Assembly (NCBI RefSeq): GCF_000204055.1
Contig: NW_006768783.1
Coordinates: forward strand, 372,001 to 436,000
Reading direction: 5' to 3'
DNA from: Melampsora larici-populina 98AG31
Taxonomy: Eukaryota; Basidiomycota; Pucciniomycetes; Pucciniales; Melampsoraceae
DNA length: 64,000 nucleotides
Shown here: piece after piece, positions 24,551 to 35,478 of the stretch
How the letters are laid out: every line of letters begins with the position of its first letter
How positions within the stretch are numbered: position 1 is the first letter of the stretch
Translations under genes and position numbers: made by a program
The notes under the pieces: generated by a model
Told to the model about the DNA's origin: nothing
Seen by the model: the letters and a program-made list of their open reading frames with translations, nothing else
The model's database searches: none

Positions 24551-27198
24551 AATTGTCCCCTATCCAATTGCTAGCACCCGTTCACATTTCAGGATTGTGT
24601 GTGTTGTAGATTCATTCAATTTAGTAGTACCCATGCCTGACCAGCAACAATCCAACGTTTTTGATTCTAACGTTGTTCAGTTAATTTACGCCCACTACCA
24701 CTCCATTTTGGCCTGTCTTTCAGAACAAAACATTACTCACACTTACAACATTGAATTCCACCGAAATCGCTTACCTCACATCGAAATAACGATCAATGCC
24801 AACAATCGTATGATCATCTTACCAACATTACGTCGACCACGTCACGAAACACCTACGATTGATAGTTTTTCACACCGAAATGTACAATCTGTAAATGGCA
24901 ATCTCATAGTGTGAGTTATGAACCACCTCTCGAATAAACATCATGAAGTTAACTAAATCTTTATGTGCTCTCCCTTTCTCCAAGATTTGCTCACAGAGTA
25001 GACTACGCTCATGTACCGATTATCTCACACGGTGGCCTGATTCGAGGTAAAGTAGATTTACTTTCAAAACACATGTGGTAGAATCTCCCCTGCCGGGCGA
25101 TACTATCACCCCCTTTAACAAACCAGCTAATAGGCATTTTTTTTTGAATTGGGTCTAAAGCAACTTCCGGACTTCGCGATTGCCATTCAAGCCACAAACC
25201 TGGATCCACATTGCCTGATTTATCAAAAATTGTTACATCGCAAAAGAGCTGTTTGCAAAAGGAACAGCCAATAAACCAGTTTGATTTTATTGGGGTCTGG
25301 ATTTGTACTGAGAACCAACGCCGTGGACCACCACATACGCACTTCGTATTTTTCATGTATTGCCTGTAGAAGCAAGCAGTCTGACACCACAGTTGTGTTT
25401 TAACAGGTTTTAATGAGCGCACTCAACTTATTCATTATGTTGGCCTTTGATCCCTTGAAAACAATCAGATCAACAGAAAATTTGCCTTAAATAAGCAGGC
25501 ACGCCAGTATGGCCTGCTCAGTTTCTTTGTCTTGCATATAAATGCAACCAACAAGTCTCCCAATGACAGGTTTAGAGTATGATTTTGCCAACACTAACTA
25601 CAAAATGAAATGCTATCCTGCCAGACGGTGCTTTGCTATTGACTACACTTGGTACGTACCAAAGTAAAGGGGCGAGGCCAATTTTAAGTTCACATGATGC
25701 GGGTACTCAGTCCGCGAGTCCAAAAGTACAAAAGACAAGCGCCCGTTGTATCTTCAACAGGGTATTTGTAAGTTAGCTCGAAATGCCCCAAAGCCGCCTT
25801 AAACCGACGTTATTGTCTGATTCATCATTGTTGGGTTTTTGTCTCCGCATCCAGAACTGAAACCCAGTCTGGGACGAAGTCTTACACCTTTCCTCGGTAC
25901 GTTGCATCCAGTGGGCGCCAAATTCCTTACTCTTGCCCAAGAAAGTTTTGCATTATCAAGCCGTTGACACAACAATCTGGAACATCAACCAAGACCCCGC
26001 CGTGTTATCATGTCGAAACAACATAGAATTCGACGCTGGCCTTGTAAGGACGGAAGTAACACTACCCTAACCCGCACTTTAATCGTATCAACATAGCTGC
26101 TACTTTACCGCCAGTAAGTTTTTGAAATTGTATCCCCAATCTATAATTGGTAGCACCATCGCTGGACGATAAAATCTCACCTGATCAATGCACACAAGTC
26201 AAATGATTATGAGTATACTCACAGTTGAAACACTGATTTCGCGAGAATAACCTTCATCTACCTGTTGCAGGAATCCAGCCCGATGCACAACTCAACGCTA
26301 TCTTGAAAGGTGACAGTACTTGGAGCTAATCTTTTGATCTGCAAAACAGTTCCCCCGTCTCAAACTCACAAATAGCTGACTGGAACTACGTGTTGCTTTC
26401 ATAGCGAAGTCTCCGCTAAACTTTCAAAAATGATCAATTCGACGATCAGACCAACAGAAGATGAAGATATTCCAATACTGCAAACATAGATGTTAATAAA
26501 TGAGAATCCAAATTATAAATCTCCCTCGGTGCTATTGTTCTCAAAATGAAGCATCGACCCGCGAAGAACGATTGACAAACCAAGCAATTTGTATAAGGCC
26601 TCATCTGCGGCCATTAGGGAATAGAACAAGCGATCTCTGTATTAGAGGCTAGAAGGAAAATCATGGTCCCCATTCTTGCATAACACCTCACGAATACATC
26701 ACCAACGTTAACAACTTCCTAAGGGCTCATCTCGGTAAAATATTCAGAGTGATTCTACCGACCAACGTGTTTGATAGCTTGAAGCATCTTGGGGATTATG
26801 GCAAATCGTAATACAACAATTAGAGTAGCTCGGGAATCAATTGCGACATTGTTATCGTGAGATTGCGAACTAGCTGCATTTTGGCAAGGCGGCCAGCAGG
26901 TGTTGACGATATCTGTCTTCTCAATTTCCGGACTATAAATAGGTAACCAAACTACCACAAATTGACCCATGGAACTTTAACTCCTCTTTTGAGCCAGTTG
27001 AATACAATCTCTGAAAACTTTGTGACTCCACTTCTGCATCTTGTATTTCAGTCAATTATTAACACTTCAAGACTGGAGTCCGGCCCGGATTTCACAGTGA
27101 CAACAGCTAATGTATGTACTTCCAATTCTGCGGTCAAGCTAAAAGTATTGCCCTAGCTTACACTTCTTCACTATTTACTATCAGCTTTAATCATCAGA
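24551..27198. other. Upstream part of Helitron copy A, mostly decayed
   Basis: A plus-strand exon-like frame (24633-24912) ends at a GTGAGT donor and may continue with a short open stretch from about 24986, but I do not recognise the product. A minus frame at 25009-25422 contains CVCGGPRRWF and CSFCKQLFC, a possible zinc ribbon, again unrecognised. Around 27015-27047 a plus frame reads NFVTPLLHLV. It resembles NFYTPLLRIA at 53068-53097 upstream of Helitron copy B, suggesting a shared upstream gene. The remainder (25430-26950) shows no convincing gene. Confidence 0.35.
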
Positions 27199-28473
27199 AT
27201 GGCGGACCCAAGTGAATCAACACCTCATGGCTTATATCTGACAGGCAACTTCGAAATTGAGAAGAAGGTATGTTGATATTATGAGTAATACCTGAATTGC
27301 ATTTGTAGCTAATAGTTTCTCAAATTCGAAATGCAGACCTCACCTGAGAATGGTTGGAGATCAGAGTATCAAACTTATGCGACCTACATTGGGGCTGGCG
27401 GTGCACATCGAAAAAGAACCATGAGTTACAAAATCCAAATCAAAGGTTATAGCCCAGCTCAATTCAGATTGGATGACGGGAATATTTATTTTTTAAGAGG
27501 CTCCTTCTTCCCATCCAATACTGACGAAACCAAGAACGACATCCTGTTTTTTGAGGGGTCTGAACGTATCTTAATTGGCCCTGCGGACACCATTGTAGGT
27601 GACTTGGTGAATTCTATCGCAGTCACTGGAGTTGGGATTGTGACAGCTAAAGAAACAATCCCCAAGCCTAACGTCACCAGCACATTGCCAAACCCTGCCG
27701 ACGGGGAGAAGTTGGTTACAATTGTAACCGTTCTTCATTCAGACTATCACCTGACTGTGAGTACCATTCGAGTGTCTCAGAGACTATTACTGGTCAAAAA
27801 TTTCCTCAGTTGAAGAAAGCAAGACAGTTCAAAGTCCAGTACCGTATCCCTCCGACCCCCAACTTAGCTGGCATTCAAAAGATACTCCAAGAGGGGCGTG
27901 AATACGTATTTCATGGTTTCCTCAAAGATTTTGATGAAGAAAAGTGTCTTTACATAATAATGGTGAGCTAATCTGCTCTTCCCGTCTTGAGCATTGCAAC
28001 TTACCTTTTTCACCAAATTGCAGGCAAACAAAATTTCGCCAACTACTGGAAGCAAAGAATATAATGTCGGTGTCCAATCTACAGATGCCACACAAGATAA
28101 TATGAATTCAAGATTGTCAAGCAAGAAACCTACAAAGTAAGCTTATTGTAATAGTGCTCAATAAGAACCTTACTTATGCCTTGAAAATGCGAAATCTAGG
28201 TTTGTACCGAGGGCCCTGACTAGCCAATTCATGTCACCCGTTATCTCGACGGACTCTGAATCTAGCTTGAACTTACAATTCCCGCCATCTGACTTCGGGC
28301 CTTCTTCCTTCTCCTCCGCGATGTCAAGCACAACACCTGGAACCTCTAATGGCTCCTCTGACAATGCGCTGTCTAATGAGAACCCAAACCCGCCCAGCAA
28401 AAAGAAAGGTCGAGCTCAGCCAAAGCGTGTTACAAAGAAGAGTAAAACAATGGACTTTACTATCGAGGAGTAA
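27199..28473 (+). CDS. Helitron-associated accessory protein, copy A, five exons (342 aa)
   Basis: Exons 27199-27267, 27337-27756, 27810-27962, 28024-28136 and 28200-28473 join in one frame through GT-AG introns of 53-69 bp and end at TAA. Residues ~1-215 look beta-rich, with GDLVNSIAVTGVGIVTAK and YRIPPTPNLAG. The C-terminal ~90 residues are Ser/Pro-rich and end in a basic patch (KKKGRAQPKRVTKKSK) that could be a nuclear signal. The gene at 53155-54457 upstream of Helitron copy B is clearly related: GFGIVGAKAEIP and YRMRPTPNLKK occupy the same places and the tail is also basic. I do not recognise the family. A single-strand DNA-binding role is only a guess from its place beside Rep/helicase. 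Confidence 0.65.
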
Positions 28474-29845
28474 AAGCAAGGACAAAGAGGCAAGACATGA
28501 TGCAAATGTAAAACTCAATACGGGAATTCAGGCATCTTCATGTTATACTACGTTATTATTTTGGTACTACTTTTGTCTGATTGTCAACACGTTTAACTTC
28601 TTGCTACTTAATCTTTGACTGCCCTGCTGAAAAAAATTCTATCTTTTGTATTCTCGATTAAAATATTACAATTTGAAGACAAAATATCTATTGTATTGAA
28701 ACCAGCACGGTGACTGTTCAATTTGAAAAATTTACAAAGTGTCGTGTTCTTGAATTACTTGGCAGTTTGTGTTTTTACCTACTTTCTTGATTCAAAGCAA
28801 GATGGTGATTCATTACAGATGATAATATGTAACGTCCATGTTTTTATTATCTCCAAGTGTCTAAAACTGGTGCGACCTGCTGAGACAGACCATTGCTTGA
28901 TCATCTAACAGTTAGGGATCTGTACAAGTAACTGTTAGATTTGTGAAGGTTGTGAGAATGGCGATTGTTATACCTAAATGAGAATAGAACAAAAGTTTAA
29001 GTACGGACGACAAATGGTTCGAAACCTATCCAGCTAGGGTTCAGCTCAATGTATTGGGGAATGATATATTTCCCACCGAAGCGGCCATCTCCTCATCACC
29101 TTAAGAGGGACCTTCGCCAATGGGAATTCCTGCGTCCGTCCATCAACTGTCAAAGTCGGGGGAAATTAATAGATATAAGCGAGTACTAGAGGAAGATGAT
29201 GTAGGAAAATTGCTAACTGGAGGGACTGGGTGACGAATAAGAAACGCTCAGAACCTCGATAACCTCAGTTGATTTAATTGAAAAGGAGGATTTTACTACC
29301 CTCAACCTCACAATGGCTTTTTCAAACCGGAGAGAAGTCTAAGGAATTCATTAAGTCAAACGGCAAGCGGCTAACACTAAAGTAAATGACTCAAACATCC
29401 TTGGTGGAAGGGCACACCTGGAAGATGCTAGGGATGGCTTAGATCACGAGCACTGGTCTATGAGATGGATATGCATGACATCATGGTCGATGACTGAAAT
29501 CAATTTAACGATGAAACTTCAAAAACTTGCAGCTCCATATCTTGGAACTTTGCATCAGTCAAAGGGCTTAGTGAGCAAAAATTGTTTTCAAAAAGTACGC
29601 CTTTGGCAGTAACAAAATTCGTATTCCTAATTATACTAACTTTTTGTTTGTCTTCTGACGTGTAGGTGAGCCAGGTGCTCAATCCTCAAAACTGCAAGAA
29701 TCTTTCGGTGGTACAGAAGCAACTTGGAAGTAGGTCTTTTGTTAAAACCCTGTCGCATTATCCTTGAAATAATCTTCTAGATCCAGGGTTAATTTGATGT
29801 AGACAACATTTTTTAATTTAATTGTTTGATCCCACACAGATAATG
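28474..29845. other. Spacer between Helitron A accessory gene and Rep/helicase
   Basis: About 1.4 kb with no frame I can support as a gene. Small frames at 28723-28908 and 29500-29682 lack recognisable features. It may include the promoter and 5' leader of the Rep gene, but no motif stands out. Confidence 0.4.
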
Positions 29846-29849
29846 TGAA

Positions 29850-32800
29850 GGTATCGCGCGCGAAAAGGTCGAGCGATCCGATCAGAAGCTCCAGGTGCGG
29901 AAGTCAACCTATTAACACGTTTTGCGAACGAAATCCCACACGACATTGGTGAGCAAGCGGACAAATGCTTGGGATGTGGAGCATTAAGGTGGAGAATTGA
30001 GAGACGAATCAGGGATCTAAATTTGGAAAGCTCAACGTACGGGAATTGCTGCCAACATGGAGCAGTCGAACTTCCACTGCGATATTTTGTTCAAGATGTA
30101 GGCCAGGACATTCCACCATTTTACCTAGCTTTGTTGACAGAACAAAATGAAGGTAAGCTGTGGCACAAATCACATTTAATCGTATTTTCTACTAATGTTC
30201 TTTGCAGTCTCGAAACAATTTTGTTTACAGATCCAAAAATATAACAACGCTATGTCATTCACTTCCTTGGGAGCCACAATTGATACCTCGGTTATGGGGC
30301 AACGCGGAGTCTACATATTTAGAATTTCCGGACAACTGTCTCATAATATCGGGTCCCTCATGCCTATGCCTGGAGATCACCCCGGATTTGCACAGATTTT
30401 CGTGTATGGAGGTGGCGGTCCAGAGGAAGCACACGCAAGGAATGCCTACTTTAATAACGAGCTGAATCCACTGATCTTCCACATCTTTCAGGAATTCATG
30501 GACTTACACAATCTGTATGTTGAGGTGTTTCGAAACGCAAGGGCTATTTGCAACGAGGGCAATACACGGTCTTTGAGGATCAACACGATAACGGCACCTG
30601 GCACGGATCATAGACGATATAACCGTCCAACAGCGAATGAAGTGGCGGGGATAATTGAGGGGAATGGACAGGTTGGGGCTCGAGAAAGAGATATAGTACT
30701 AGAAAGACAAACGGGTGCTCGTCAACGAATATCAGAACTGCACACTGCCTATTTTGCATTGAGATATCCTTTGTTGTTTCCCTATGGCTCCCAAACCCGG
30801 CATGAAAATTTTTCAAATCCGACGGAAGAGAGTGCGTAATGTTTAATAATTATATATGACTCTAATATCAAATTGAGGAAGTGATACTATTGATTATTCT
30901 ACAGGACCAGGTGGTGAAGTAACAAGCCTGGAGTGGTTTGCTTATTTGCTTTTTCAACGCCCCGCTTTTTCTATTATACTCGCCGCAGGTCGCCTGTTTC
31001 AAGAATTTGCAGTCGACATGTACGTCTGTGTCGAGCACTGTCGACTGCAATACCTGAGATTCCACCAAAGAGAACTACGGGCCGAATTATACAGCGGAAT
31101 TGTTGAGGCTTTGGACAATGAAATGGAAGATGAGGTGGTGGGCCGACGAGTTGTGTTACCTTCAAGCTTCATTGGGAGTCCTAGGCATATGCAACAACTC
31201 TATCAAGATGCGATGAGTTTGGTTGCCGAATTCGGACATCCTAGCCTATTCCTAACAATGACGGCCAACCCTCAATGGCCTGAGATCACCAACGCACTTC
31301 AACATGGTCAGTCAGCGGAAGACCGCCCAGACTTAGTGGCTCGAGTTTTTCATGCGAAATTCCACTGTTTACTCAAAGACGTTACCAAACAAGAACGCTT
31401 AGGGAAATGCTCAGCTTACGTTTACAGCGTGGAATTTCATCGTCCCAATTTGGTCACTGCACTCGAAAGCTCAAGAAAGTATCAATCGATGCTCAAAGCA
31501 ATGACGAATGAACAGCTGGCAGTTATTGCACCGATTCGCGAGGCTTTAACGGAGAATAGGCCTTATTTAGCTTTTTTGGACGGTCCCGGAGGAACCGGAA
31601 AAACTTTTGTATTAAATTGCATATTACACTACTGCAATTCATATAATTTCTCTTTCGAAGCCGTCTCAGCCGCTGGCATAGCATCTCTCTTACTCTTACA
31701 TGGGCGGACAGCGCACAGTGCGTTTAAAATACCGATCCCGGTGCACGACGACTCAATTTGTTCTATGGGTTTTTGCGATGGAGATCAAATTACTTCAGTG
31801 CGATTCATCGTTTGGGATGAAGTAGCGATGCAACACAAACATGCGATTGAATGTGTTGATCGAACGATCCGCGAGCTGACGGGAGTTGACCTGCCTTTTG
31901 GAGGAAAGGTAATTCTGTTTGCAGGTGATTTCAGGCAGACCTTGCCAATTGTGAGGCGCTCAAATTTAATGCAACAAGCACAAGCGTCGTTGAAATCATC
32001 TTATCTGTGGAGCTCAGTACATCGGTTCTCTTTGACTATCAACATTCGGCTAGGAGGACTATCACCCAATCCTAACAGGGATAATCTGGATTTCGCCAAA
32101 TGGTTATTAGATTTAGGCTCTGGAAGACTTCAACAGGAGCACGCGGCCATATTCCCTTTGAGTTACTGCAATGTCACGGTGGTACAACCACCGAATTTTT
32201 GTGATTGACAACTTTTGGAGACAGAATATGGTGGGGTTCAAGGATTGATTCTAAGAGAGAAATGGGGTGATCTTACGGACTTCTACTCAAGCCGTTGTAT
32301 GATCACTCCTCTCAATGCAACTTTGAATTTGATGAACCGTGATATAATGGAATCATTGCCAGGTCAAGTCTTCATGTCGAACTCTATTGATCTCATGGAC
32401 GAACAATTCATGGATCCGGTAACGGCCGATGTCCTGAACACATTTGACTTTCCCGGATTCCCAGCTCATAAGATGAAATTGAAAGTCGGGGCGTCGATCA
32501 TGGTATTGAGAAATTTGAACTTGGCAAATGGGCTTTGTAACGGGACACGACTCTTAATCACAGATTATCGCCCGAATGCCTTACAGTGCCGAATTTTAAC
32601 TGGAGACTTGAAAGGAAAGAGAATAAATTTACCTAAAATCAATTTGCATCACGAAGGTAATGAGGACCGCCCAATTCCATTCTGGCGCTACCAATTCCCA
32701 GTTATGCCAGTGTTTTGCATTACAATCAACAAAAGTCAGGGCCAAAGCCTAGACCAAGTAACTGTACTACTCCCAAAGCCGGTTTTTTCTCACAGGCAAC

Positions 32801-32916
32801 TTTATGTAGCTTTATCACGATGCACTAATGCATCCAATGTCAATGTTTGTATAACATCGCTCTGTGACAAAATATCTACAACTAATATAGTATATCATCC
32901 GATTTTGAATATCTAA
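29850..32916 (+). pseudogene. Helitron copy A Rep/helicase, nuclease core deleted
   Basis: Exons about 29850-30152, 30208-30831 and 30905-32916 join by GT-AG introns. The first exon carries a zinc-binding start (CLGCGALRW ... NCCQHG). Exon 2 and early exon 3 match the Helitron N-terminal domain (YNNAMSFTSLGA, FRISGQLSH, HPSLFLTMTANPQWP). At about 31440 the sequence jumps from YSVEFHRPN to the helicase linker. The HUH motif, the catalytic tyrosines and roughly 1.4 kb present in copy B are missing. The Pif1-like helicase follows: Walker A GPGGTGKTF, VWDEVAMQ, GDFRQTLP, INKSQGQSL and YVALSRCT. A TGA at 32206-32208 interrupts it in frame. It cannot act as a rolling-circle initiator. Confidence 0.88.
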
Positions 32917-34092
32917 ATTACAAATCAAATTGGCGCGATGGTGGATTCATATGTAAGCCAAATAAATGTTATTTACCTATCTCGCCACGACTCTCAAACT
33001 GACACATGTTATTTCTATTGTAAGGTGTTAAACTGTTTTATACAACCATCAAGTTGGCTCAAAATTGGCAACTAAACATTTGTAATTGTTTAGTAGGCAT
33101 ACGTTACTAATAGATTCAACTTGGAATATATGATCGGATATTGCTATTGTCGATTTGGTATTCAGGATGCAGATAAACGATTGTACAATTAAATTTGACA
33201 TTTAGCCTTTACGCAAAAAAAATAGAAAACCGATTTAAATGCGACCCAAGTTAATTCAAGTAAATGTTCAGGGTAAATAATCTACTCAGTGTCTATATTT
33301 CTCCTTGAATTGGAGATCCAATGAGGAAGTCGACCAGGATTTGTGATACTGAGTAATTTAATGTTATACTTTATTCACCTGCATTTTGGCTGTGGGTTGA
33401 ATGAAGCGTAACTCAATATCATTATCGGCTCGAAGCTGAAAGTAGTATATTCCAATTGGATACTTCAAAAAAATGAGGTGTTTGGAATACCACGTGGCAC
33501 GTAAAAACTATTGGGAATTTGATTGATCATGTATACAATGTAATTGAAAATCTAGATTTGTGTTTGAATAACTAAAGTTGACAAGGAGGCCTTTTGTGAG
33601 GTTTTGAGATTGAAGATCTTTGTAATCATCATCCGATCGGCTTGACTTTGCCATTGAACATCATGAATTCAAATTCATTTTCATTGTAGATCACTACTTA
33701 CACTGTTGTCTCAAAATTTGATAGCCAGAGACAATAATTCATTGTTGAAAATGAGACAATTCTACTTCCAAATTCTTGGAAATCTCAAATGTTATCGGTA
33801 TATTGATGTTTGCGAGTTGTGCTAACCGATATACAGGGAAGTAATTGATAGGTACGTTCAAATCCATTTATGCTGTGAATACAATATATTAAAAAATCAA
33901 ATTACGCGTAATTATTTACCAAATTGGTAACCTCATCTCAAGGCTGTGTGAGCTGCAAAATACCGAAAATAGATTTAAACATAACACAACCTTATCAAGA
34001 TTAATATGTGATAAATGATTGTGTCAATTTACGGGTGGACATCACACTGCTTTTGGTTGGTGGGTTACTACTATGCACTGCCAGCATAGATG
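32917..34092. other. AT-rich spacer after Helitron copy A
   Basis: No gene-like frame. The Helitron 3' end (hairpin followed by CTRR) should fall here, but I could not point to one with confidence. Confidence 0.4.
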
Positions 34093-34266
34093 CCTCGGGT
34101 TGAGAAATCCAAGGCATCATCGGAGGCAAATCCTCGGACAAACCTTGTCTGAGGTTTTTGCCCAAGGTATTTTTTTGCCCTGAGAATTACCTCGGATCAA
34201 AACCTCGGGAAGCTTCTGTCCGAGGTTTTGCATCCGAGGATACCTCGGATTTTGTAATCCGAGGTA
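34093..34266. repeat. Cluster of CCTCGG/CCGAGG inverted motifs
   Basis: CCTCGG occurs at 34093, 34132, 34190, 34203 and 34243, and CCGAGG at 34220, 34234 and 34259. The last pair forms a near-perfect hairpin, TACCTCGGATT with AATCCGAGGTA across a 4-base loop (34241-34266). The cluster ends about 60 bp before the small gene at 34330. Confidence 0.7.
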
Positions 34267-34329
34267 AATATGTTGGTGGTGATGGAATCGCTGGGAACGC
34301 GTATATATCATTCAAGTTAAAGGCGAACG

Positions 34330-34844
34330 ATGAAATTGAACAAAATCAACAAATTGTCCAAAACCTCCACTGTTCCCGCTGAACAAATTTATGTTTCAAC
34401 CAACCGAAGTTACGATCAAGCGAGGCTCGCTTTGATCTACCTGAAACACTTTGTAAGCCCTTCGGTAACTGAAGTAGATCCATGTCTTAATCAGGCAAAG
34501 GTACGGTGTTCAAACATTTGCTTTTGTTTTTCCTCATACACCCAGCTAATAGATTGGCACCTAATATCATAGGGCATCACATTTGTGCTTCCAATTAGCG
34601 GGTTATCTATTCTCAGCTACAAATTTTTCCTTATGATACGTTCCGCTAACGAACTGGTGGGCAGTAAGTATATCTCACTTTGTTCCCTTCAAATAGTGTG
34701 CAATGTATCCCCCACTACCGAGATTAAAGCCCATTCTACGTACTACTGACTCTCTCTGTAAGCCTGCAAATCATTCAAGTTACAGGGGAATCTGTAAAAA
34801 ATCCACAAATCGACCACTTGCTAGCTGAAGAAATGAGGTTTTGA
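34330..34844 (+). CDS. Small three-exon candidate gene (106 aa), unknown
   Basis: Exons 34330-34500, 34573-34663 and 34786-34844 join in frame with GT-AG introns of 72 and 122 bp and end in TGA. Exon 1 encodes a Lys/Asn start and YVSTNRSYDQARLALIYLKH. Exon 2 has a hydrophobic stretch (FVLPISGLSILSYKFFLM) that could be a membrane segment or a core helix. The C-terminus is acidic. I recognise no family. It could instead be the remains of a larger gene, since the Copia LTR starts 130 bp downstream. Confidence 0.4.
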
Positions 34845-34975
34845 ACAGCCAAAGTTGTGGCCTGGCGGTAATTGCATCCGATTTGCTTATGGCTTTCCAC
34901 AATTTCTTATTAGATGGTCAAATCCCTCCAACTTTACTCACTCCAAAACGATCAGAATCACAAATAAGTCAAATT

Positions 34976-35364
34976 TGTTGATACAACACTTGTATCTCAG
35001 ATCGTACTCGACACTTAGTGACCATAAGCATTCAGACATCCATGCTGAGCTTCACTCTGAAGACTCTGAGCGTGTTCCTCATTTCCTTTCTACGAACACT
35101 ACTTGTTCCTCTCACTCATCTAATGTTCAGTCTGATCCATTTGTATATATTCCAAATGTCTGTTGTTGTTGTTTCTGTTTTTCGTGTGCTTTTTCGTCTT
35201 GTCATAAATATAGAAATATTTCTTTGCATTCATTCTCTGCTTGCACGAGAAGCGCTGTCGACAGCTCTCTCTTGAATCTCTTCGTTTGTCACGCAACGCA
35301 TCCTTTGCTTTTCGTGCCGAAACTTCTGAAGATTTCACAAGCTACTCCATAGCCTGTATCGTTA
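34976..35364 (+). repeat. Copia 5' LTR
   Basis: It begins TGTTGATACAACACTTGTAT and ends TGTATCGTTA. The end lacks the usual CA, but both LTR ends and both flanks agree on this boundary. No clear TATA box is visible; tatatattcc at about 35145 is the nearest candidate. Confidence 0.95.
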
Positions 35365-35382
35365 GGTTATGAGCCCAGCGCT
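35365..35382 (+). other. Copia primer binding site for a half initiator tRNA-Met
   Basis: GGTTATGAGCCCAGCGCT directly follows the LTR. It is complementary to the anticodon stem and loop of initiator tRNA-Met (conserved GGGCTCATAACC), not to a tRNA 3' end. Drosophila copia is known to use a 5' half of this tRNA as primer; the same mechanism is inferred here. Confidence 0.75.
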
Positions 35383-35478
35383 CCAAGACGCGCACTAAAT
35401 ACATACCATAAACCCTTTGTCCATCAAAGGCACTGCTAATCACTATCGACTACAATCACCAACTAAAAATCCACCCTG

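Noticed and set aside
32917..33400. Helitron A 3' end (hairpin plus CTRR)
   Set aside because: Several CTAA/CTAG sites exist but none follows a convincing GC-rich hairpin.
34979..35352. Cys-rich protein frame (FVYIPNVCCCCFCFSCAF) before the Copia ORF, and its twin at 40486-40859
   Set aside because: Both lie inside the two LTRs and are identical because the LTRs are.
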